Part shown: positions 4,580-10,498 of the stretch, piece by piece | Layout of the letters: the number at the start of each line of letters is the position of its first letter | How positions within the stretch are numbered: the stretch's first letter is position 1 | NCBI GenBank assembly: GCA_030598075.1 | Contig: JAUVQP010000037.1 | Coordinates: 1 to 10,498, forward strand | Origin: Miltoncostaeaceae bacterium | Lineage (GTDB): Bacteria; Actinomycetota; Thermoleophilia; Miltoncostaeales; Miltoncostaeaceae | Length of the DNA stretch: 10,498 nt | Direction of reading: 5' to 3' | Made by a program: the position numbers and the translations under genes | Notes under the pieces: generated by a model | The model's input: only the letters and a program-made list of their open reading frames with translations | What the model was told of the DNA's origin: nothing | The model's database searches: none

Positions 4580-6652
4580 ATGTGGCGCCTCGTCCTCGGC
4601 TACTCCGTCGCCCCGCTTTCGGACATCGACGAGAAGGGCGTCTGGCGGCCGCCCGGAGTCGGCGGCGTCGAAGTGCTCGTCAGCCCGCCGGCCGGGGCGG
4701 TGCCCGACCCGCGCGAGCACACGCTCCGGCGCTCTCTCGACGCCGCCGGCTGGGACGGCGCGGACTGCTACCTGCACTGCCGTCCGGAGTACTACCCGCT
4801 GCCCCCCGACGCGTACGACGTGACGGAGCGCACCGCGATCGCGATCTGCGACTGGAATGTGGCGGGCCGCGTGCTCCGACTGCTCGACGAGCACGTCGAC
4901 GCCATCGTCTGCGATCACCAAGGCGTCGATCTCCTGGCCCGCCCCGGGGGTCCGCCCATCGTCCCCGGTCTCCTGTGGGGCTGGGACGCCGCGAGCTGGC
5001 CGGCCGCGGCCGTCGAGCGGCCGCGCGACATCGACGTCCTCTTCGTGGGCAGCCGAGACCAGTGCGTTCACCCGGTCCGCGAGCAGCGGCTGGCCCGCCT
5101 CGGGCGCCTCGGCGAGCGCCACGCCGTCGAGATCCGCACCTCGGTCTACGGACAGGCCTACCGCGACCTCCACGAGCGCGCGCGGCTGGTCTTCAACCAC
5201 AGCGTCCGCGGCGACGCGAACGTGCGCAGCTTCGAGGCTCCGGTCGCCGGCGCGTGCGTGCTGAACGAGCGATCCAATCCGACGCTGCCGCTGATCTTTC
5301 GTCCCGACCGAGACTACGCGACCTATGACGAGAGCGACCTCGCGGCGGTGGTCGACCGGCTGCTGGGCGACGACCAATCGCGCATCGCGATGGCCCGCGC
5401 GGGCCAGAAGGTCGCCCTGGATCACTCCTATGACCGCCACTGGGCCTCGATCGTGACGGAGCTTCGCGACGCGGTCGCGGGTCCGCGGCGCGGCGGGCGT
5501 CCGACGCCGACGACCATCGCGGACCAGTGGCTGACGTCTTCCGTGGAGGGCGCGCGCGAGGGCGCGGCCGACACCGCCCGGCGCGCGGGGGCAGAGGAAG
5601 CCGCCGCCGAGCGCATCGAGGCGCTCGCCGCGCTCGGAGGACCCCGCGGCCTTGATCCTCATGGTTGGCGAATCGCGGATCGCATCACGCGCAAGGCGGC
5701 GGCGCGGCCATGGGCGATCGGCGACTCGGCGCTGACGCTGGCTCGCTGCGAGGTGGCCGGCGCGCTCGGTCGCGCCGGCGAGGCCGCGCGACTGGCGGCT
5801 GACGCGCTCGCGATCGAGAAGCCCGTCATCTCCGGACTGGCGCCGACGCGCTTCGACCCCTGGCAGATGGCGCTGGAGCGCGCGTTGCTCATCGCGCGCG
5901 ACGACGCCGACGCGACGGAGCGTGCGGCCGATTGGGCGCGATCGCGCGCCCAATGGCTACTCGCGTGCGCGTCCGAGGGCGGCAACGGGCTCTCGCCGCG
6001 GGCCCTTCTGGAGGGCATCGAGTGCGCCCCGAGCATGCCGTCCGTCCTCGTCGCGCGGGCCGAGCGGCGCCTCGCCGACGGCGCGCTGGAGGATGCCGTC
6101 GACGACCTCCGCCGTGCGCTCGACACCTGGCCGCTCGATGCCGGGCTGGCACGTCGGCTGGCCGACGTGCTGACCCAGTCCGGGAGAGCCTCCGAGGCGT
6201 CGGCTGTGCTGGGCGGCCTCGCGACATCGCTCTCCGGCTTTCCCGCGGATTCCGAGACGCGGGCGGCGCTCGCGGCCGAGGCGCGGGCGCTCTCCGGTGC
6301 CGATCGGGCTCCGACCGTCGCCTGGTGCTGGGCGGACGATGTCGGGCCCGCGGGACTCGTGGCGGCGGTGCGCCTGCGCGCGGCCGGCGCCGTCCCGGCG
6401 GAGCGCCTTCGGATCGCGTGCTCGGGCCAGGAGGCGCTGGACATCGCCGAGTCCGCGGCGCTTACGGCTCTCGCCGATCGCATGGTGGACCCCGGCGACC
6501 TTGCCAACACCGAGATACTGGTCGATGCCCATCCGGAGACCGAGCGCTGGCGCCGGGTCGCCGCATCGAAGATGGTTATCGCGCGAGCGGGATCACGGGA
6601 TGCCGATCTGGCACGCCGGATGGGCCGTCCGGTGCTGACGCCGCACGTCTAA
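4580..6652 (+). CDS. CgeB/YkvP-type glycosyltransferase with helical-repeat C-terminal half
   Basis: Read from ATG 4580 (GGGGG six to ten bases upstream) the product is 690 residues. Residues 1-300 look like a GT-B, CgeB/YkvP-like glycosyltransferase: DIDVLFVGSRD (150-160) begins the nucleotide-sugar half, and VRSFEAPVAGACVL (215-228) is the usual (R/L)-x-FE-A-x-AxG loop that contacts the donor, followed by HSYDRHWASIV. Residues about 320-590 are Ala/Arg-rich helices with TPR-like pairs; 590-690 form a further alpha/beta segment I cannot name. A role in flagellin glycosylation is suggested by position directly after flagellin 2; acceptor and sugar are unknown. The frame is continuous with flagellin 2 through 35 linker codons (4475-4579). 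The low-complexity, Arg-rich linker looks like untranslated spacer, so a separate gene is preferred. Its end overlaps the convergent neighbour. Confidence 0.82.
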   Translation: MWRLVLGYSVAPLSDIDEKGVWRPPGVGGVEVLVSPPAGAVPDPREHTLRRSLDAAGWDGADCYLHCRPEYYPLPPDAYDVTERTAIAICDWNVAGRVLRLLDEHVDAIVCDHQGVDLLARPGGPPIVPGLLWGWDAASWPAAAVERPRDIDVLFVGSRDQCVHPVREQRLARLGRLGERHAVEIRTSVYGQAYRDLHERARLVFNHSVRGDANVRSFEAPVAGACVLNERSNPTLPLIFRPDRDYATYDESDLAAVVDRLLGDDQSRIAMARAGQKVALDHSYDRHWASIVTELRDAVAGPRRGGRPTPTTIADQWLTSSVEGAREGAADTARRAGAEEAAAERIEALAALGGPRGLDPHGWRIADRITRKAAARPWAIGDSALTLARCEVAGALGRAGEAARLAADALAIEKPVISGLAPTRFDPWQMALERALLIARDDADATERAADWARSRAQWLLACASEGGNGLSPRALLEGIECAPSMPSVLVARAERRLADGALEDAVDDLRRALDTWPLDAGLARRLADVLTQSGRASEASAVLGGLATSLSGFPADSETRAALAAEARALSGADRAPTVAWCWADDVGPAGLVAAVRLRAAGAVPAERLRIACSGQEALDIAESAALTALADRMVDPGDLANTEILVDAHPETERWRRVAASKMVIARAGSRDADLARRMGRPVLTPHV

Positions 6653-8627
6653 GGGTCTCGGCCTCGCCGGCCCGCGGCGTCGGAGCGCGGCCGAGAAGGT
6701 GGGCGAGCTCGCAGTCGAACAGCGGGCGGGGAAGCAGCGCGAGATCCGCTCCGCCGTCGAGGTCCACGCCGAGGGCACCAAGCTCACGGGCCAACCGCTC
6801 GGCGGCGACAGCGACGGGAAGGCCCTCCCGCATGGGCACCGCGATCGCGATGGTCTCTCCGGCCGCCGCATCGGCCGCGAGGTCGGCGAGCGGGCCGGCC
6901 CCGCAGGCCGACGGCCGGTAGGCGACGATGGTCGTCCTGGGCCCGATGTGATCGCCGAGCTCGGGATCCTGAGGCTGCGCCGGGCTCGGTGTGCCGGCGA
7001 TCTCGACGTGGATCGTGGCGCCCAGCTCGGCGGCCGCGAACCCGACGAGCTCGCTCGCGGTGCGCGGACGATCGAGCGTCGCGAGCGATCTCGTGAGCAG
7101 GTCGTCGACGGACTCCAGAAGGACGAGCGAGGATATCTCGGGTCGCCCCGCGCGGATGGCGGCGAGGCGCATCAGACCGGCGGCCGGATCGTCGAAGACC
7201 GGATCGGCGATCAGTTCGGCGCCCTCCTCGGCGAGGATTCCGAGCAGCGCCGACTCGACTCCGAACCGTCCGGACTCGCCGCGGATGCGGGCGAGCAGGG
7301 CGGCGCGGGATGTCGCGAAGGAGGTCCAACCGGCCACGAGCGGATCGCCGTCCGGGTCGTCGGCGGCCGCGCGAAGCACCGCCCCGGTCCGAGCCGAGGA
7401 GCGGAGGCGCTCGGTCAGATAGAAGGCGTCGGCCGGCAGCGCGGAGTCGGGGTCGAGCGCCACGACGACGACCTCGGCGCTGGAGGCGGCGAGGGCGCGC
7501 TCGGTCGCCCGGGTGCGTGACAGGCTGCCGCCGTCCGTCCAGATGTCGACCCAGTCCAGCCGGCTGTCGGGAACCGACTCGGGCTCCGGCGCGGCCACGA
7601 GCCGAAGCGGCTCCGGGGGGGCGGGGAAGGGACGGGTCCGGCGGCCGGCCCGCGGCCGGACAACCGACGCGATGGCGGCGACGATCTCCTCGCCCCGGGC
7701 GTGGAGCGAGCATCCCGCGACCGACGCGACCCCCCGGCGTCGCATCGTCTCCTCGCGCGGCGGGTCGTCCAGCAGGGCGACGAGCTTGCGCTCGATCTCG
7801 TCGTCGTCGTCGGTCGGGTCGATCACGATGGTGGCTTCGCGAAACGGGTCGCCCTCGGCGCCCGACGGCAGGTCGCCGCAGCCCACAGCGCCGCAGGCCG
7901 CCGCCTCGAAGTCCTTCTGCGACACGATCCCCCAGGTTGTGCCGGTCACCGCCACCCGCGACCGTCGCAGGTGGCTCGCGAAGAGCGGCTGGCCGCGGAG
8001 CGGGGGCGCGGTCCGGGGGGTCAGCTGCCAGTAACCCGGGTGCGCGAGATCGACCACGCGGTAGCGTTCGGCGAGCCCGCGGGCCACGCGCTTCACCCGC
8101 GCGCGCACAGGGTAGGCACTCCGGTGCTCGGCCCCCGAGACGAGGATGTCCACGTCCCGTTCGGAGCCCTCCGGCGGCAGGTGGCAGAGCGCTGGATCGA
8201 CTCCGAGCGGGACGCTCAGAAAGCGCGCCCCGAGCTCGTCCAGGACCTCGTCGTAGTCCGAGTACACCTCGCGCGAGGCCATCCCGAGCATGGCGGCCGG
8301 ACGGGCCTGCCGCAGCAGGTCGATGCGCGCCGCGACCGCGGCCCCCGGATCGGACATGAAGGCCACGACGGGACGTCGCACGTCAGTGAGCCCCGCCCAG
8401 AGCTCCGTCCAGAGATGCGGAATCATGTGGTGCAGGTCGGGGAGGAGCACGACGTCGGCGTCCACATGCTCCGCCGCTGCGCCGAGGGTCATGGGCGTGT
8501 AGCCGCAAAGGCCCGGGCCCCAGACGACCAGGTCGGCCGAGCGCCCAAGCTCCAGCCACATGTTGGTCACGATCGTGTCCATCGATCGCGACAGGACATC
8601 GAGGCGCTGAGGGAGGAGGATCCTCAA
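6576..8627 (-). CDS. CgeB-type glycosyltransferase, possibly two-domain (GT-B plus degenerate GT-A)
   Basis: The product is 683 residues from TTG 8627, chosen because it gives MRILLPQRLD, a proper first strand; TTG 8639 and ATG 8582 are alternatives. None has a Shine-Dalgarno sequence. Residues 1-320 match CgeB/YkvP-like transferases: LLPDLHHMIPHLWTEL (61-76), DVDILVSGAEHRSAYPVR (158-175) and KDFEAAACGAVGCGD (238-252), the donor-contact loop. Residues 355-480 resemble a worn GT2-type GT-A domain: SLSRTRATERALAASSAEVVVVALDPDSALP follows the usual A-R-N-x-G...D-x-D-x-x-x-P order with LDPD at 391-394. The last 200 residues are unrecognised. It is convergent with the previous glycosyltransferase and overlaps it by 77 bp. 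It lies downstream of the epimerase on the same strand, with repeat copy B between. Function in flagellin or surface glycan synthesis is inferred from context. Confidence 0.8.
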   Translation of the reverse strand: MRILLPQRLDVLSRSMDTIVTNMWLELGRSADLVVWGPGLCGYTPMTLGAAAEHVDADVVLLPDLHHMIPHLWTELWAGLTDVRRPVVAFMSDPGAAVAARIDLLRQARPAAMLGMASREVYSDYDEVLDELGARFLSVPLGVDPALCHLPPEGSERDVDILVSGAEHRSAYPVRARVKRVARGLAERYRVVDLAHPGYWQLTPRTAPPLRGQPLFASHLRRSRVAVTGTTWGIVSQKDFEAAACGAVGCGDLPSGAEGDPFREATIVIDPTDDDDEIERKLVALLDDPPREETMRRRGVASVAGCSLHARGEEIVAAIASVVRPRAGRRTRPFPAPPEPLRLVAAPEPESVPDSRLDWVDIWTDGGSLSRTRATERALAASSAEVVVVALDPDSALPADAFYLTERLRSSARTGAVLRAAADDPDGDPLVAGWTSFATSRAALLARIRGESGRFGVESALLGILAEEGAELIADPVFDDPAAGLMRLAAIRAGRPEISSLVLLESVDDLLTRSLATLDRPRTASELVGFAAAELGATIHVEIAGTPSPAQPQDPELGDHIGPRTTIVAYRPSACGAGPLADLAADAAAGETIAIAVPMREGLPVAVAAERLARELGALGVDLDGGADLALLPRPLFDCELAHLLGRAPTPRAGEAETLRRAASAPDGPSGVPDRHPVIPLAR

Positions 8628-8676
8628 CGGAGCGCCCAACGTTCACGTCGAGGCTGCTGGCATGGTGCCGTCACGT

Positions 8677-8842
8677 GAGGCTGCCTCGGCATGACGGGCC
8701 ACGACCGTGCGCGGGCCTTGAGACCTTCGCGATGCGGCGCCATCGCTCGGGGCGATGCGCCGGAGCATCGCGCCCTCCCCGCTTCCTTGCCTCCCTCGGT
8801 GCTCGCGGCACGCCGGCCGCGGTTCACTCTGAGACAGCCCCC
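8677..8842. repeat. Repeat copy B: MITE-like element, inverted relative to copy A
   Basis: Read on the minus strand, this 166-bp element begins GGGGGCTGTCTCAGAGTGA and ends with an imperfect inverse of that end (8677-8694), matching at 13 of 18 positions. It shares the block order of copy A, including CGCGGCCGG, GCCCCGAG, CGCCGCATCGCG and ACGGTCGTGGCCC, with many point differences and a few small length changes between. It fills most of the gap between the epimerase and the second CgeB-type gene. The epimerase stop codon (8824-8826) is inside its terminal repeat. Confidence 0.75.
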
Positions 8843-9795
8843 ACGAACGAGACGAGCGCCGTGTGCGCCGGCATGGCCTGCGGTGGCGGCGAGCCGTCGG
8901 CGTCGAGGTGGCGGACCACCTCGAACGTGTGCTCCATCCCCTCGCGAAGCTCGACCTCCGGCTCCCAGCCCAGACGCCGGAGCTTGCCCGAGCTCAGGCG
9001 CTTGACCACGGTCTGCCCGGCGGGGGCGTCAAGCACCTCGATGAGGTGCGACGGCGCGCACGCGATGTCGCAGGCGGTCTCCGCCACCTCGAGCATGCTG
9101 GCCTCGTTGTCGTCGCGGCCAACGTTGTAGACGCCGACGCCGGAGGCGCTTTCCTGTCCGGTCGTGGCCATCTCGCCGCCCTCGATGATCGCGCGCACGC
9201 CGCGTGCGGTGTCGCCGACATAACACCAGCATCGCGACGCTCCCCCGTGCACGGTCAGCGGCTGGCCGGTGTTCGCCTGCCAGAGCATGTTGATGATCGC
9301 CGCACGCCCGCGCCCGGCGGGCAGGCCGGGGCCGTAGGGCATGGAGAGGCGGACGATCTGAAGCCCCTCGGGCGCGTAGAGCTGGAACGCCTGCTCCCCC
9401 CAAAGCTTGGAGACGCCGTAGAGGTTGTGCGGCAGGACCATCGGGCCGCCCTCGTAGCAGAGCGCCGCGCCCTGGTCGCCGTAGATCTCGCTGGTGCTGG
9501 CGTACATCACACGGGCGCCGACCTCGGCCGCCTCCCGCGCGACCCAGGTGGTCATCAGCGCGTTCTCGCGGATCGTCCACTCGAGCGAGGCCTCGCCGAA
9601 GAGGCGACCGACCTGGGCCGCGAGATGGACCACCAGCTCCGGGCGGTGGTCCCGCAGGATCCTCCGGGCGACGCCCGGCTCGGTCAGGTCGCCGTCGTCC
9701 AGGTCGACGCCACGCACGTCGTGGCCGGCGGACCCGAGCTCATCGCTCAGGTGGCTGCCGATGAATCCCCTGGCTCCCGTCACGAGGATGACCAT
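8824..9795 (-). CDS. NAD-dependent sugar-nucleotide epimerase/dehydratase (extended SDR)
   Basis: The 323-residue product opens MVILVTGARGFIGSHL with the GxxGxxG NAD-binding motif at 7-13 and an acidic end of strand two (GVDLDD, from 29) that favours NAD over NADP. VVHLAAQVG (55-63), the catalytic Ser/Thr group ASTSE (99-103) and YGVSK (Y126, K130) complete the extended short-chain dehydrogenase set seen in UDP-glucose 4-epimerase and related sugar-nucleotide enzymes. YVGDTARGV is the usual sugar-binding helix entry. The exact substrate cannot be told. ATG 9795 is supported by GGAGAG seven bases upstream; longer in-frame starts lack one. The final codons (GAVSE and stop) are read from repeat copy B, so the native C-terminus was probably altered by insertion. 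It likely feeds an activated sugar to the neighbouring transferases. Confidence 0.9.
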   Translation of the reverse strand: MVILVTGARGFIGSHLSDELGSAGHDVRGVDLDDGDLTEPGVARRILRDHRPELVVHLAAQVGRLFGEASLEWTIRENALMTTWVAREAAEVGARVMYASTSEIYGDQGAALCYEGGPMVLPHNLYGVSKLWGEQAFQLYAPEGLQIVRLSMPYGPGLPAGRGRAAIINMLWQANTGQPLTVHGGASRCWCYVGDTARGVRAIIEGGEMATTGQESASGVGVYNVGRDDNEASMLEVAETACDIACAPSHLIEVLDAPAGQTVVKRLSSGKLRRLGWEPEVELREGMEHTFEVVRHLDADGSPPPQAMPAHTALVSFVGAVSE

Positions 9796-9900
9796 GATGT
9801 GCTCTCCGGCGATCGGTTCCGGGCAGGTGGCGTCATGTCGGCTCGGCGCGGCCGCGCTTGAGGCGCGGGACGGCGACCCAGCCTGCGATACTCGGACGAC

Positions 9901-10119
9901 GTGGCCTCCCCGGCGCCACCCCGCTCCACGCTGCACGTCGGCGTCGCCGTGCGGGCGCGGACCTCGTTGAGCAGGCTTCTCGGTGAGGGCGCGCGGCTCG
10001 ACAGTGCCGCCGCGGCGGCGATTCGGTGCGGGCAGGCGTCGGCCCGCGCCGTCTTGATCGCCGCGGACCGCGCGCGCGGGCTGGCGGGGGCATCCGGGCG
10101 AAGCGGGGCGCCGGAGTGA
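9901..10119 (+). CDS. Small protein (72 aa) translationally coupled to a GT2 glycosyltransferase
   Basis: The frame runs from GTG 9901 to TGA 10117-10119 and has about 90% GC3 by hand estimate. Its stop shares GTGA with the GTG start of the next gene, a typical coupling overlap that supports it being translated. The product has an Ala/Arg-rich helical core, from RTSLSRLLGEGARLDSAAAA on, with no transmembrane or cysteine motif. I do not recognise it. The ribosome site is poor (CGGACGAC before the GTG). It lies divergent from the epimerase, with about 105 bp between the two starts for promoters. Very high GC makes spurious frames common, so its reality rests mainly on the GTGA overlap. Confidence 0.45.
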   Translation: MASPAPPRSTLHVGVAVRARTSLSRLLGEGARLDSAAAAAIRCGQASARAVLIAADRARGLAGASGRSGAPE

Positions 10120-10498
10120 GGCCGGAGGCCAGCATCGTCATTCCGTGCTTCAACGCTGTCGAGTACACGATGGCCTGCGTGGCGAGCATCGAGCGCCACA
10201 GCCAGGAGAGCCACGAGATCGTGCTCGTCGACAACGGGAGCACCGACGGGACGTCGGAGTGGTTCCAGGCCGGCGACCACGGGATGCTCGTGCGCAACCA
10301 CCAGAACCTGGGCTTCGCCGTGGCTGCCAATCAGGGCATGGAGGCCGCGATGGGGGACACCGTCGTGCTGCTCAACAGCGACGCTCTCGCGACCCCGGGT
10401 TGGCTGACAGCGCTTCTCGGCGCGCTTCGGCGCGACCCCACGCTGGGCGTCGCGGTGCCGCGCTCCAACTTCGTCATCGACCCCCAGATCATCGAGAC
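10116..10498 (+). CDS. GT2-family glycosyltransferase, N-terminal part
   Basis: The frame is open from GTG 10116 to the window edge, giving 127 residues. It starts MRPEASIVIPCFNAVEYT, then IVLVDNGSTDGT (about 34-45), HQNLGFAVAANQGME and VVLLNSDALATPGWL. These are the nucleotide-binding strand, the first acidic motif and the NSD (DxD-like) metal site of GT-A, GT2-family enzymes, most like rhamnosyltransferase or WbbL-type members with the LLNSD pattern. The family transfers sugars from nucleotide donors to glycan, lipid or protein acceptors on the cytoplasmic side. The start overlaps the stop of the 72-residue ORF (GTGA). The GTG is chosen because it places Ser-Ile-Val-Ile-Pro at residue 6, as usual. 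Context suggests flagellin or surface glycan synthesis; the substrate is unknown. Confidence 0.9.
   Translation, partial: MRPEASIVIPCFNAVEYTMACVASIERHSQESHEIVLVDNGSTDGTSEWFQAGDHGMLVRNHQNLGFAVAANQGMEAAMGDTVVLLNSDALATPGWLTALLGALRRDPTLGVAVPRSNFVIDPQIIE

Noticed and set aside
3644..5953. Minus-strand open frame of 769 codons
   Set aside because: It is antisense to flagellin 2 and the glycosyltransferase, whose protein motifs are clear. The long frame is a by-product of very high GC.
7310..8359. Plus-strand Arg/Pro-rich frame of 349 codons, and the parallel frame 7701-8678
   Set aside because: Both lie opposite the CgeB-type gene. Arg-rich low-complexity text is typical of shadow frames in GC-rich DNA.
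8863..9861. Plus-strand frame of 332 codons opposite the epimerase
   Set aside because: The minus strand encodes an unmistakable extended SDR enzyme with its ribosome site.
1..10498. CRISPR arrays, tRNA, rRNA, phage or transposase genes
   Set aside because: No regularly spaced direct repeats, cloverleaf with a CCA end, rRNA-like text or transposase motifs were seen on either strand.

Overview
The window is a high-GC (about 70% by eye) chromosomal flagellar locus. It holds the tail of a hook-filament junction gene (flgL), two flagellins, fliW and csrA, followed by a run of glycosyltransferase and sugar-nucleotide genes. The organism is best guessed as a flagellated high-GC actinobacterium, possibly Thermoleophilia-like. 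The grounds are GTG and TTG starts, a Gram-positive-type LexA box (CGAAC-N4-GTTCG), the FliW/CsrA flagellin-control pair, an omega subunit of actinobacterial look and very high GC3. This placement is inference from composition and motifs only.

Layout, left to right. Positions 1-186 (+) are the end of flgL, and 187-702 hold a leader region with one weak small ORF. Positions 703-1533 (+) encode flagellin 1 and 1542-2054 (+) fliW. At 2056-2214 lies repeat copy A, with imperfect terminal inverted repeats. On the minus strand, 2228-2470 is an 80-residue helical protein directly behind a perfect LexA-type palindrome (2483-2504), and 2516-3079 is an omega-subunit (rpoZ-like) gene with a long acidic tail. 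Positions 3186-3431 (+) are csrA and 3647-4474 (+) are flagellin 2. Flagellin 2 has no stop codon: its frame runs on through a 35-codon linker into a 690-residue CgeB-type glycosyltransferase (4580-6652). On the minus strand come a second CgeB-type glycosyltransferase (6576-8627, tail-to-tail overlap), repeat copy B (8677-8842, inverted relative to A) and an NAD-dependent epimerase (8824-9795). On the plus strand a 72-residue ORF (9901-10119) overlaps, at GTGA, the start of a GT2-family glycosyltransferase that runs off the window.

How it fits together. FliW and CsrA form the known partner switch on flagellin translation. Both flagellin leaders contain a GGA exposed in a predicted hairpin loop, as expected of CsrA targets. 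The glycosyltransferases and the epimerase probably make and attach glycan to the two short (276-residue) flagellins, or build a surface polysaccharide.

The most notable observations are: the apparent loss of the flagellin 2 stop codon exactly after the family-typical LLG terminus, fusing it in frame to a glycosyltransferase across a terminator-like UUCG hairpin; an SOS-box-controlled small gene and an acidic-tailed omega gene lodged between fliW and csrA; and an inverted pair of MITE-like repeats flanking a 6.5 kb block, one of which supplies the epimerase's stop codon.
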